From contig OX345643.1 in NCBI GenBank assembly GCA_947044365.1, forward strand, positions 5,164,001-5,228,000: a DNA stretch of 64,000 nt, in the 5' to 3' direction. The stretch comes from Petrosia ficiformis (taxonomy: Eukaryota; Porifera; Demospongiae; Haplosclerida; Petrosiidae). A model generated the notes under the pieces. That model made no database searches. It was given only the letters and a program-made list of their open reading frames with translations, and was not told the origin of the DNA. The position numbers and the translations under genes were made by a program. This document shows positions 12,001 through 27,000 of the stretch, one piece after another. Numbering within the stretch: the stretch's first letter is position 1; each line of letters starts with the position of its first letter.

Positions 12001-15000
12001 AAACTTTAAGTTTCATATTCCATTTCCGATTATCCCTATGATTGCTTTGTGTTGATGACTTAGCCTGCTATAGTTGCTCGTTTCCCATTCTTGTTACTTT
12101 TTAAATGTTCTTGTATAATTTTAGCAATGTCTGTCAGCTATAACAGCAAGTAGTTACAGTTTATAGAGTTTAAAAAAACTACTGTACATGTAGATTGAGC
12201 ACATGTTCTTTTAAGTGCCATCTCTATTAATAGACCAAGCCACCACCCCACCTCGGAATGATACAACTTCCCACTATGTATACAACACGTACATGATAAA
12301 AACAAAGTTGGGAGGCTAATATAGAACTCAAAATTAAACAAACCACTTCCATATAACCCTACATAAGTACAGCTGTTTGTATTTTGCTTTATAGCAGTGT
12401 AAGTACTTATGTAGGGTTATACGAAAATGGTTTGTTTAATTTTGGGTCCTATGTTAGCCTCCCAACCTTGTTTTTATGCTTTTTGGGTTTTGATGTCCCT
12501 ACATCTTCTTTCATTTTTATTGAAAATTTTATTATTCTATATTATACATGAATATACATTGTCAATTTGATTAACCTCATCGAAGCAATCATAGGGATGG
12601 TCCTGTGTGTCATATGTACTGATAGACATTTTAAACTCTCTCTCTCTCTCTCTCTCTATAGGCACACTATATTATATGAATGCCAATGGACAGTGCGTAG
12701 AGTCAGAAAAGGTTGAACATGGGTTGAAACATATTATATACTCCTCTGAGAAATCTTTGTTAGCAGCAATCTCCAAGGACTTACTTTTGATTACATTCTC
12801 TGTCGATAAGAGAGGAAATCCTACTAGAATATCTGAGGTGATTGTGTGAATAGTTTATGTAAATATGTGACCTAATTTGTAAATAAATAACTGCCTTTAA
12901 GTATTTGCTATTCCACATTTTGTACATTACATTATTACATGTGTAATTGTGTATATATATATTTAATTTAGTAGTGTTGTTAAAATCATTCACATTCGCC
13001 ATTACCTCATAAAAATGTTCTTAGTTTTTAGTTTTGAATGATTAACAATCTTTTAACCTTCACCATTTTTATATAATTATCATTCTCATTTCTTTGTGTA
13101 TGTAAATTTCAATCCATTGCTTCATTATTGAGCTAGTATATAATCAATATTACTACATATTATTGTGTATTCATCACAGGTTTTCTTCTTCAACATAATT
13201 ACATTAAAATATTCTTTATAAAAACAAAACATTTCGTCCCATAGTTGTTATACATTATGCAACTGTGAGAATAGTATAACATACTGTATCAACCCAGAGG
13301 CCTTCTTACTGAAGAAGGGCTCTTGGCAAAACCATTCTTTTATAAAGAGTGTTATTGTACATTTAAGAAGAAAACTTGTGATGAATACTGAAAATGCATT
13401 CAGGAACCTTTATGGAATTATATAACTATGTGTTTGTTATTTGCTCAGGCTAAACTAGGAGGACAAGGAACAATATCATCAATGATCTGGGCCCCTGATG
13501 GAGTACTAGCAACATGCTCTACTGAACCTCATATCAGGTTTACTATAGTATACATAATAAAGTAGTAATCATATGTTAGTATTCTATGAATTACAACAAT
13601 TTGACTTGTATGCAACAGTCAGAATAGTATAGGAACTTTGTCAATCTGTGGTCTGTGGAGTAGTGCTTTTGTTTGGACAGAACATTAAACTATTGAACCT
13701 TTATAATAGATACATGTACATACATACACAGTTGTGCATTATCAACAGCTTATGAGTGGCAATGCTGTGAAGATGCATCTAACTGTAGTATTTCTGGAGT
13801 TACCAGACTGTCTAATTGTTCGGTTTATAAAAGCATAATACATCATATGCACACCATGTAAACTTCCTAATATGGTAACTTTCGTAACAGCCTGGGATTA
13901 TGCTGTATACAGTTATGCGTTCCTTTGTAACTTCACCACACATAAGCTCATGGCAATATCAATGTATGTACATGTTTTGAATTTAACAGGTTTTGGGACT
14001 GTATTGAGAGAGAGAATTTCTTATTGAGTTTGAAGGATCACATAACTTGTGATGATGATGTTGTTGTCACTGATATCTGTTATAACACAAATTATGGTAA
14101 ACTGACAGAATGAATATTTCCATTTGTCTGATAAACTAATCAGTTTTAAATAGCAACATTTAGTAGTAACATTAATATAATAACTACTGTACATAACCAT
14201 GTAGCTGAGTAATGCTTAGTAGCAGTTATAGATACAGTAGTACTAGTATATAGAGTTATAGACCCAACACAACCTCCAGTGGTACCAGTATATAGACCCA
14301 ACACACCCTCCAGTAGTACCAGTATGTAGACCCAGCACAACCTCCAGTAGTACCAGTATATAGACCCAGCACAACCTCCAGTAGTACAAGCATGTAGATC
14401 CAGCACAACTTCCAGTAGTATGAGTATAGATGTATGCACCCTTGTAGTAGAGGGTACACAGATGTAAAAACTAATTATTGTGCCATAATACTTTGAATTA
14501 TGTTTGAAAAATGTTTTACGAGCATGTAAAAACAAATAATTAAGGGTCCACACAAGGTATTTTTAACATAAGGGGGTACATACATGATACATGCAACTAC
14601 CTATAAGGAAGTATTGTAGTCCTCTAAATGAGCATAGAGAGAATTCTTTCAATGGTACAATATGTACATGTAGTCGACGTCACCAGTTCAATTCTTATAG
14701 GATGGTGTTCCATTTTATATCACTTCCCCCATCTTGTAGGTCTAATAGCTGCTGGTACTAATAAAGGACACACAATTATATGGACAAAAGAAAATAAAGT
14801 TTCTGATGGTCATTGGAATCTAGTCACATCATTAGTTACTCCCGGAGAAGGAAGAATCACAGCTGTTGAAGTAAGCATTATATTTTATAATTATACTCCC
14901 TCATTTGAGACAGGTACTGTAATTTTTTAACTTTTATTATTCATTTTTAAAGCAATGCCATATCTTTAAATGCTTGTTATTTTTCAACATTTACAGTAAG

Positions 15001-18000
15001 CCAATAGGATTTGTTAACCATTTTGCTTCTTGTTGGCTTATTGTGTAAAATGGCTGAATAGCCAGTATTTAAAGAGACGCAACCTTCCACTTACATAGTG
15101 AGGGTTGATATATATATACTTTATACAGTTTATGAAATAATAATTATAAGCTAACAATGCCAAGTGCCAACCATTAATCTTTTTACGTACCACACCATCA
15201 AGCCCCCTGGCATGATATGTGACAATCATATGAATTATAATTAATTCCCACCGAATGCAATCAGGGACAGCCTGGCCCTGTGGCCAATACCAAACTTTAT
15301 AATTGAAATGTGTTTTGAAATAACTATTTATTCACATGTACATGTAAATAATATCAACACTGAAAGGAAAACTAACTGTATACCAGGGCGGGAAATAAGC
15401 CTACAACATCTGGTGAGCAATTCCGTCACCAGTGCTCACCATAGTACAACTACGTAGCATGCATTGTCACATCAAAATCTGGGGCTCCTTATGCTAATTT
15501 TGGTGCTCAAATGAGCACTGGAGCACTCTGCTGTATACTATAACATTTATACATAGCTGTATAGTATAAACATAATAATCTCCTACATTTGTAAAATGTA
15601 ATTCTATAAATCTATAATTGAGAGAGAAATTGTATATACAAGTTGTTTAAGCATATAGGTTTAGAATCACAATAAAAACTGAGAAATAAAGGTAGCAACG
15701 AAATAAACTTTACATTCAAAATTAAACTCTTCAATTTATTCACTTCACTTCTAACAGCGTGCATAAAAAGACAATAGAAAATAGAAACATTTAAATAAAA
15801 ATGCTACTATTATATTTGATAGCTACATTTATACAAGATAAAATTTTGCTTGCAAAAACTAAAAAAAATGTGATACGATTCGAATAATTAAGAAAAGGAC
15901 AAGTCATTTACAATTCTTATTACTTAATTATATTTTACATTCTGTACTGAATCAAGTAATGGTTCACGTAAACCACTATCATCATCATATTCCATGTCTC
16001 TACGAGTAGTAACTCTTATGTGCAGTATTTTCTGTACTATACCAAAAAACTTCAGGATCACTCGTCTAGGACCCCTTATAGCTATGACACCATGATATAA
16101 TACTACTCCAATAACTGATATTAGATACAATAGCAAGACTACAAAGGCATATAGACTTCCAGATCGTAGATTGCTATTTTCAGAAATAAGAAAGAAAGTC
16201 ATAATATCCATGATGAATAGAAGAAATGTGAACCACGTGTCCAACAGGTTAACTAATGTGTTCTTAAATGGTTTAACATGATTCTGTACAATCATGAAGA
16301 GGGCTACTATAGCTATATGTATTATTAACATTATAAGTGGATGTATTCCACTTAAACAAGCATATACTATATACAGGAATACCACTAACCATTGCCTAAC
16401 ACCAAACCAGTACCCTAATCTATCTTTATAAGGTCCATGATAAGCATCAATTAGTGGACGAATGTATTTCGATAAACGATACTTTCTTAAATGAGATGCA
16501 ATTGTAGTGATTACCAAATATGGTAATAAGAAAAGGAGAGATGTCAGTAGAGATAGTAAGAATAGAACAAGATGACCTCCACTGAGATAAGTTATATTAC
16601 CACCAAAATACCAAACTGTTAGTGGATGATGTGTAGTATGAACCTTTGCTGACGTGAAGATATCAGACATTGTTAGAAGTAACTTGGCAAATGAGAGTTG
16701 AATTAAAGTAGCTAATACTTGTACTGATGAACCCACTATCAAGTTTGATAGACGAGAGGAGTATCGACTGATAACAACCAAACCTAATACTAAAGACCAC
16801 AAGTATACTGGAAAAACAAACTGAAGTCCTGTTTTAGCAGTGATGTCCATACCATGATAGAAACACATTGGATAACCAAGATTTAAATTAAGAAAGGAGA
16901 GAGATAATTTAACAGGTAATGTATGTAGTTCATCAACAAGAATATTTGTGTGTAAGCTAACAGCAGACATGTTGGCAAAGAAGACTAGTCCTCCTAGTGT
17001 TCCATTTGAGACTGTTAAATTGAAAACAAAAAGTACAAGAACTAAAAAGAGGCCAATGAAAGCATATCCTAAAATAGACAAGAGCCAGAGATTAGAACAT
17101 TCTTGACACTCATTGCTACCGAATACTAAACTAAGATTATCATTACACTGTCCACAAATGATACCTGTCCTTCCATACTGACATAATGGATTTAACATTG
17201 TGGCATTATAAGTTGTGAGGAATGGGTAACAGTACTCTGGTGGACAAACTAGAGAAAAGCCTTCAACTGATTGACTGTTGTTGGATAGTAATGAACTGAT
17301 ATTACCAAACCAAGATGAATATGGTAAGTAGATAGTGACTGTTTGTATATCACAGGAAATATCCTTGTTAAGATTATATAAGAATGAACTGCAGTCACAT
17401 TTACTATTCACTGTGGTGAATCCAAAAGGACATGGCATTGCTAGCAATTTGTAATTCTTAACAGCCTTATTTTCGATAGTATAAAGTCTGAGGTTTCCAT
17501 TAAGAGGCTGAGAACCAATCATTGTAACAATTGTAAAGTTCAGTTTGTTACATTTATTTGCATATAATCTATTGATAGTCTCTCCATCTATCTTCCATGT
17601 TTCTGAGCCCTTATGATTATCAATTCTATATGCTATTGCAAAAACATTTGCATAGACAGGAACATGTGCTGCATCAACAGCTATTACAGGTATCAGTAGT
17701 GTTTGACCAGGGTAAAATTTAAATGGCTGAAATTCACAAGTGTGCAAAGAATCATTGCAGCATAGTAATTCCACAGCTATAGATGCGATTGAGGATATCT
17801 GCTTGGGAATAACATTGAAAAATTTGGCTAGTAGTATGCTGGGTTTTATAATACTGTTATCATACTCGGAATAAACGGAGCAGTTGTAGAGATTAACAAT
17901 CTTAATAGCGTCACCATCTAAATATGCAGTGTTGTTTATGAAAGTCATGTTGTATGATGTATTAAGATCACCACCAAACTCAACTTGTATTGTACACAGT

Positions 18001-21000
18001 CGAGTAGAAATGTCGTTATTGTCAGCATAGATTGCTCCACCTGAAGTCAACGCTTCATTACCAATAAAAATTGCTGTAAAAGCATGTCGCAACGCAATCT
18101 GTGAAAATCCTTTTAAAAAGATGCAAGCTCCCATCGATGCAATATTATTTTCACAATAAAAATGCCCACCAAACTTTAAACCACTTCCAGAGAGTTGTAA
18201 AGCTGGACCAACATTATTAGAAAAATTACAATCTTGTACATTGACATCGTGTACATTGACGAAGGCAAACACACTTACTTCAGATTTCTGATAATCATAG
18301 GGATAACTTTGATTACGAAAACCATTACGTGAGGCAAGCACATTAGTTAAATGTATATCAAGAGATTCAAAATAAAAATATTTTGCGTCTGCTGTTACAG
18401 GTTCAACATACATACATGAGCCCTGCACAGATGCTTCATTTTCGATGAAGTGTGTATTTTCTATATCAAGAAACATTCTATATAACTGAATTGCAATGTA
18501 TATACACACCCCTATGGCACCTATGTTGTGTTTAAAGAGTGAATCTGTGATTATAATGGTTTGGTGAAGCACTAGTTTCTGATTTGTATTTAGTTCATGA
18601 GTAAGAAAAATGGAAACTCCCGGAGAAAAACGTCCTGCCAAATTATAATTACGGTTGTTTGTAATGAGTAAAGATGACATTATCAGTAGGTGCTTTGATG
18701 ATATGTTATGATAAATTAGTACTATTCCTCCCGTATGAGTACCATTTGTATGAGAAATCTCAATATCATTGAAGAAACCATCCACTTGATGTTGATTAGA
18801 AGCCATTATGAGCGTTAGTCCTGTTGCACTAATGAGTGCATTTTGAGAGTACGTTGGGCCAATTAAGTTAATTAAGTTATCTTCGAACTTGTAATAGTTA
18901 AAGTTTCTACTTAATAGTAAATGCCGAGCTGTTATCGTCAAAGGTATTTCAGAAACATTTGAAAACTGTGTTTTGATGTACAAAAATACTATACCACTAC
19001 CAGAACAACTAAAGTTAAACCATCCATTGGTTTCTACAATTTGATTACAAGGATCGTTATCAGTAACGTTTATATTATTCAATGTACTGCTACCCAATGC
19101 ATTAACAGCAACAATACCAAATCCACCATAAGCCATAATACTCACTGACTCTAAATGTGTATTGAAGCAGTGACTAAATAACAATACTGCTCTTTGGTAT
19201 GGACCAAAGTAGAAGTTAGATCCATTTGTGAATGTATCTGATAGCTGTATCTCACCTCCACATTGATGAAAAACAAGATCAATAAAAGTAAGATTGCTAG
19301 TATTATAAAATCCAAACCCAGTCCATGCTCTATTACATGTAACAAATGCTGGATTTATATGCGATTCTGATTTGATAGTAACATTAGAGAGATTTGCTAA
19401 CAGACAGAATTTACTGTTAGATACAGTATGATTGAGAGATGAAGACAAGAGAAGTGTCATACCTGACTGTAGTCCATTATGACACAAGTAGTACTCCAAT
19501 GGACAGGAACTGTTATTAGATATATGTACCACTGGCGACACTGGACATTGTTGAGCAGAAATAATGGAGATTACATTGAATAGAGAAATCACAAATACAA
19601 TAAATAAGGAACGTCTCATCTTGTTCACTTGATGTCTTTTTTTGAGTGATTATAAATTCAAAGCTACTTTTAGCTTATCAAACATGAAAGTAAAGTATTT
19701 TGTTTATTTAAGTGTTATCAATGTTTATTAACAATATGAAATCTGTTACCAAAGATCACCCATTTTGCTCATGTATAGCCAATTATATTCCTTTTAGTAT
19801 GGTATTTATTGATAGACTAACTTTAACACTAACTTATAACGATTCAGATTTATTTAACACCGTTCTTACAAGGAGCACAGTCTCAAAAGAGCAATACATG
19901 TACGTCCAGAGTTACCAGACTGTTTAAATGATTGTTATATATATTAAAGTATGATACATCATATGCACACCATGTAACTTACAGAGAAGTGGTCAACTGT
20001 AATGGTTCTGGAGTTACCAGACTGTCTGATTGTTTTACTATATGTAAACTTCCAACTATTGTAAATTCATAATTAAAGTGTGGATATTGCACTAAACTGA
20101 TATCATATTTTTGGGACTGGACATTTATCACTTCATTTGAAAATGAAATTTTATTTTGTTATTTTATATAAAAATTAATTTTCAATATGTGTGTTGAACA
20201 ACCATGATTAGGAGTATATTATAGTCACACATCACGTTGGGCTAACTAGTCTTATAATTATATGTGTATATAATACATACTTACTCTCCCTACTTACCCC
20301 AGTGGTTATGTACATCAGGGTTTCTTTCAGGAGGGGTGGGGGGGCATTTGCCCCCCTTGGCTTTAGCTTGCCCCCCCTTGGATATACACCTGACAGATGT
20401 AAATTATGTTTGTGTAAAAACAGTCCCAGATTCCACCAAATTGTGTCTGATAAAAGGTCCAAAATCAAAATTTCCCAGGGGAGCATGCCCCCGGAGCTCC
20501 CTAGTTTGCCGCATGCTTTGCATGCGGATATGTACTTGCCCCCAATAATTCATACCATCTCAATTTGCCCCAACCCCCCCCCCCCCCCCCCCCCCCCTTG
20601 GGCAAAAAGCTGAAAGAAACCCTGTACATGTACAGTTAATTGTATATCTGAGGGTATCTTACAGGCTGAAATACTTTGTATACAAAATCTTTGTCAAAGT
20701 ATTTCACTAAGTCTGAATTATAACAGAGATAATTAGCTTAATTTTATTTTGTCCTTCTCAGTGGAATCCCAACAAACATTTATTAGCTGTTAATCAAGGC
20801 TCAAGAGCACATATTTTTATTGAACATGAAGTTGCTGCATGCTATAGTCAAGAGGTAAGCACAGATACTCATGTGTGTGTACATGTATGAAAAAACAAAG
20901 ACATCATCATTATTATTATTGGGGGGAGCCCCACACTTATGATGTAGCTGGAAAGTATGTAATAGTTATAACACACTTTACTGTGATTACGTGTTTTATT

Positions 21001-24000
21001 GACTGGCCAAGAGCTACATTGAAACACACAATGCATTGTCAAGTGTGTTATAAGTGATTTATTGACGATCTGGTGAACTTCCACTGTTGCTGGAGCTGCT
21101 TCGTTAGCAGGGTGAGGAAAGTGTGCAATAACTACTAACTTATTGCACACAAAAGTGTGCAATAAGTGATTTAATGTTCAATCATGTGATGCATTATCAG
21201 CATTCTGATTGGCCACAGGTCACATGATCAGCAATAAATATATATAATGTTTGTATGGTACGTATTCCGTAAATATCTCAATGCTCAAATTTTAAAAAAT
21301 TTCAAATTAAACATTTTCTAAAGCCACATGTGTGTCACTGCGTGATAGCTATGGATGAAGAGAAAGGGACAGAGCTAAACAAGCTGCAGAAACAAATTAC
21401 ATTTTGCTCTTCTTCCGTCTCAGACTCACTAAACGCTTGCTTTTGCTCAGTGTGAATGATTTGGTTATTCTAACCACACCTTCTCAGGCTCGCCCCACAA
21501 TGATTGCATGCATTCAAGCATTCTCTAGTAATATTTGTTATCACGTGTTTGTTTTACTCTGTGAATTTTATTGCTATCTTTTCACTGTGATTTTCAGTCG
21601 CTGGTATTGTTTTAGTATGACAATAATGACCACTTTTGAATATAGTTATAGTATGTCTACTTTATTGCAGTTTTAGTTATAGTTATAGTTAATTAACTAA
21701 AAACAATTTTAGGCTTACTAAAAGAATTTTAGTTTTAGTTAACTACATGTAACTAAAAGTGCCCATTATTAGCCATTTTCTATTTTAGTTAGTTATAGTT
21801 ATTACAGTAGACATGTAATTTAGTTATAGTTTAGTTAACTAAAAGTCAAAATGTGAACCATAAAATAATTTTAACTTAGTGGAAATTTCCACGATGTTTT
21901 TTTTCTCGTGTAAACCTATAATTATAGTGGTTGAAATAATTGTATCATAATAATTATTATTACTTGTATTACAGGTATCTGCTGTCCAAGTATCTCCACA
22001 TGATATAGTAGTTCATTGTCATACTAATGACACACTGTTAACTGTTAATGCTAATCTCATTATAACTGGTGTGACTGTTAATAAAGAACATATTGCTGTA
22101 TGGGATGGGAATAATATGGCTGTCTTTTCTCTTATGTTTGATAAAGATATGGTGAAACAAACAGGTACATATAATGTATAATGATTAGGGTTTTTGATAC
22201 GTTTTGAAGCATGTTCCTAATTGGCTCAACAATGGATAGTGTGTGCACCATTGGGAATACATACAGTAGGTTTCAACAAAAACTTTACGTTTTGTAGTAT
22301 GACAACGATCGTCTCAAAGTACTAAATGTGTCGTTGTATAATAGTGTTTTCATTCGTTTTAATAATCGTTGAACGTTAAGATACGTTGACAATTACGATA
22401 TGACACGTTAACGTTGGCAATTATGATGATCTGACGACACATTTGTCATGCCCACATTTACATAATTATAATTATAATTAATTATTATTATAGACTAAGC
22501 AAGCACAGTCAGTCAGTTAGTCACTGTTGCGCTACCATACTGTACCGTGCAGTGCTCTAGGTGTACTTCTTGAGCCAATTAACAAGGAGTTAATACTGTT
22601 AGTAACAATATATCATAATTAACTGTGCCATCTTGCCCAGAGAGAGAACTGTGCAGTGGCAAATAAGAAGCTCTTTGGGCTAATGGTGCACTATATGAGC
22701 TAATCAAAAACTCTGTCATGAATAAATTAGTTAGCTCTTTAACAACCACAATTAAACTGGGCATGTTCATCAATTAATTAACAAAGCAGATGTGTGGGTG
22801 AAGCACTTAATATTCTTTTATATGACTCAAGATTCTAATTTCCTTTGGTGGATAGAAGAGCTCTTAAGAAAGTTGTAGATGTAAAATTTGTGCTTTGGTA
22901 TCAGCAGGAAGACAGCAAGGCGAGCATTTGAAAGTTTGGTTGTCCCAAGCCACATCTTTACTCGCCTGTATAACTTCCACAGTTCAGTAATTTATGAGTC
23001 AGTGAAGTGAATATTGAAAGAATGTCTATTATCATAAAACACCTAGTGGTCCTTTAACTACATTGCATTGGAGAACTGAAAAAATTCAGAATAGCAGCTA
23101 AGAGGAGATCGTTAACATTAATAATAATTAACATCTACTATATATCTAGATAATGTATAATATATTCCTCTAAGCTTAAACAGTGTTCTGGTCGGCACTG
23201 GTCGGAAATAACCACCACTCAGCATGAATTAACCACCAATCAGATGAATTTACCACAGCTCAGATGAATTAACCACCTCTCAGATAATACATATATAGGG
23301 TACTGAGACAGAATTAAGTATAAACTCGATAAACAACATTAAATACAAATTAGAATCCAACCACTACTTTAAATATCCTGTGTAGAACATTGCTTAATAA
23401 CTTAGTGGCAGGAGTACTGGTACAGAGTTGGAATCTCACCTAGTATATTGTATGTGATTAGCTAGTAGTCTTCTAATATAATTATGTATATAGTTAGTGA
23501 ACGTACATGTATATACATTGTATTTTCTTCTATATGTTTGTAGGTACCTTTGCTTCTGAAAGCCCTTCAGCTGCTCTATATGAACACAATATATATACCG
23601 TGGAAGATGATAAACTATTTGCTCGAAGTGTACAGGTACATGTGTGTGTGTGCAGTGAGTACTAATTGAGTGTTCGGTCAAACTTTAACCTATATGTACA
23701 TATGTACATGTACTTGTAATATGTATATGTACTTATAATATGTACATGTACTTATAATATGTACATGTACTTATAATATGTTTATAATTATAGAAAATGG
23801 ACTATACGTATCTTATTATCTCTGTCTCTCTCTTCTCTCTCTCTTTTGTATTTCTGTCTGTCTCTGTCTGTCTGTCTGTCTGTCCGTCTCTGTCTCTCTC
23901 TCTGTCTGTGTGTCTCTCTCAGGGAGTTATCAAGCACAAGCTTCCTTTTGGTACTGATCATGATGATGACACATTAGCCAGCCTTCATGTGTCAGGACAA

Positions 24001-27000
24001 TATCTTGTACTAGGAATGAAACATGGGGCAGTGAGATTGTGGGACTTAAGCAGACGGTAATCATTAAATATATTTTATTACAAGAAAAACATGAATGTTT
24101 ACTGAATCTCACTATACAGTCATACTAAACATATTGTTGCAGTACTATATATAATCACTAGTTAAATCATACCTTACATTTTCCCAAATACCATATAGCT
24201 GGAGGTACCATTGCAATCTCGTTTGTGCGCTTTTCAGTTTTGATATCCATCTCTAGACGCTCTTTCATTTTTTGAAATGTTTTTATTATTCTTGTATTTG
24301 TTGTATTAGACACCAAGCAATGTACAGTATATGTCAATAAAATGTTACCATATACAGTAACAGTAATTACCTTAGTTCTACTGTCAGTATAGTACAGTAA
24401 TTATTGTCTCACTACTGTGGTGTTCAATTGATAAATACACCAATTACTGTCAAAACTACTGTTGAACTACTGTAGTGTGATAATGAAACTACTGAGTAAT
24501 TACTGTACTGTATGATGACTTTTTATTGACATACATACATGTATACTGTATATAAAAGTTGGTGGAATTGAAGTTGGCAAGACAGTCCAGACTCCACCCA
24601 CATCAACTAAAATTCGTTACAGCGCTTTAGCCAATCAGCAAAACTGCCATATTGAATTCACCACAAAATTTTCCAGTCATTCATGTATGGTATCTGACAT
24701 CATATGACATCATATGACATGAGCTTAGTGTAATTTCAGGACTTATGTTTGTATCATGCAAATCTTTAATTATTTCAGTGAACCAAAACTGGTTTGTGGT
24801 ACATCTGTAGCTAATTCTATTCCACATTTTAATGAGTTAATTCAAGTGCAAATTAACAATATTGGAACTAAAATTAGTCTTGTGCTATCACAAGTGAGTT
24901 ACATTTTGTTAACCATTCATTTATTCATCCATTTATCTGTTTATTCATCCATCAATGCATCCATTCATCTATTAACCCCCTCATGTATCCATCTATCCAG
25001 GTACCCTTCCATTGACCTATAGTCCACCTATCTGTTCATTCATCCATCAATCTATCCATTGATCTATCCATCTAATTATTTATCCATCCATACATCCCAT
25101 CAATCCATCCATTCATCCATTTGTTCATTCATTCAATCTACATACTCACCCTCCCATCAATCCATTCATCCATCAATTTGTCTATCCATCTACTTATTTA
25201 TCCATCCATACATCCCATCAATCCATCCATTCGTCCATTTATTCATTCATTCAATCTACATACTCACCCTCCCATCAATCCATCCATACCTATCCATTAG
25301 TCTATCCATCCACTCAACCATCAGTCTATCCACCCAATTGTCCATCTATTTTATATTTACAACATTGTAGAAATCTAAGCCATCAGTATTAGCCATAATG
25401 GACACAGATAAAGAATCAATTAGAATACTAGACTATTCGGTATTTCATAAAGAAATCACTTCAGAAGATCCCAAAAGTCAATCAGTCCTTCTACCTCCAC
25501 CCGATATATCTCTTAATATCCACAAAGAACAAGACATGATGGCTTGTCAACTTGAAGGAGCTCATATCTTGAAGTCATTCTGGGATACATCTGATCCAAG
25601 ATTACTCTTAGTGGAATTTCAGAGAGAAAACAGACTGAAGAAAGCAGAGTCTAAGAGACATTCAAAACAGGTTAGTGTGGCAGTGACGAAGGTACCACCA
25701 GCAGTCCTTTGTGCTCTGCTAGTGGTACTGTATTGGGCATTACACATTGTTAATTTAAGGTAGAACCAAGAAGACATTGATCAATGATCTGTGTAATTAG
25801 ACTGAAGTTATACATTGTGTACTTCAGAACCCAGTATTCAGAGTACACAGAATTGCTAGACCCTTTTCAGGATTGACTATAAAGATCTGAGATTTCTTTC
25901 TGAACCCTAGATGAGATTTCTTTCTGAACTCCAGGTTCTAGCTCTCAATAAAGTGGCAAGACGCTTTAGTCCACAACATGACATATAACATGTATTGTTG
26001 ATTTATCTGAAATCCAATATAATTACTAAACCAATAAGTTCATGTACCATTGGTTGCTTGCTCATATACATACACTGTACCAGAGTGGGAAATAACAGTG
26101 CTCCAGTGCTCATTTGAGCACCAGAATTAGCTTAAGGAGCACCAGAGTTTGACATGACAATGCATGCTAGTTGTACTATGGTGAGCACTGGTGACGGAAT
26201 TGCTCACCAAATGTTGTAGGCTTATTTCCTGCCCTGCACTGTACTTGTAATATTTGTGAGTACAAATTACTTGATTTATTTTTTCTATTGGTATACTCCC
26301 TTGCACCTTAAAATCAAAAACACTACTGAGTCATTAAGATTATCATTAAGATTATTATCTTGCTTATTGTTAACTTCAGTGTTATGTTGATCTCTGTGTA
26401 TAGTATTATAGACACCCAGTCCAACAAAATTAAAATATTAAGATTGGTGTCATGTTTATGCACTCCCTCAATGTTGCACTTCTAAAGTAATTATGTGTTT
26501 AGAACTGTGGTGAACTCACCGCTTGTAAAAAGAATATCAAAATACATTAAGAATACAGTGTTTATTTATTTAGTGCTCTTCCAACATTACTTCAGTCAGT
26601 GTGATCCCTGACCTATATGTCTACTAGTCATGCAATGTTAACAATTTAGATTGTCATCATGTTTATCATTCTTGCACTCCCTCAATGTTGTGTCACAACC
26701 CGTAAAATATCAAAATTACTATAAATATTTATTAAATGCACTTTCAACATTGCTTGGGTCAGTGTAATCCCTGACCTATATGTCTACCAGTCATGCAACA
26801 TTAATTGGCATCATGTTCATTCATGTACTCCCTCAATGACTTCAGAGCTAATCAAGTGTTTATGCTCTTTCAACATTGCTTCAAATAACCTCTGACCTAT
26901 ATGTCTCTGGTCAAGCAACATTGTGGATATCGTGTTCATGTACTCACTTCCTCAATGTTGTATCACTTCAGGGCTAATCATGTGTTTAGAACTATGTACT

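Noticed and set aside
20264..20613. Pro-rich frames near 20.3-20.6 kb
   Set aside because: They lie inside a TIR element and read through a 24-C run.
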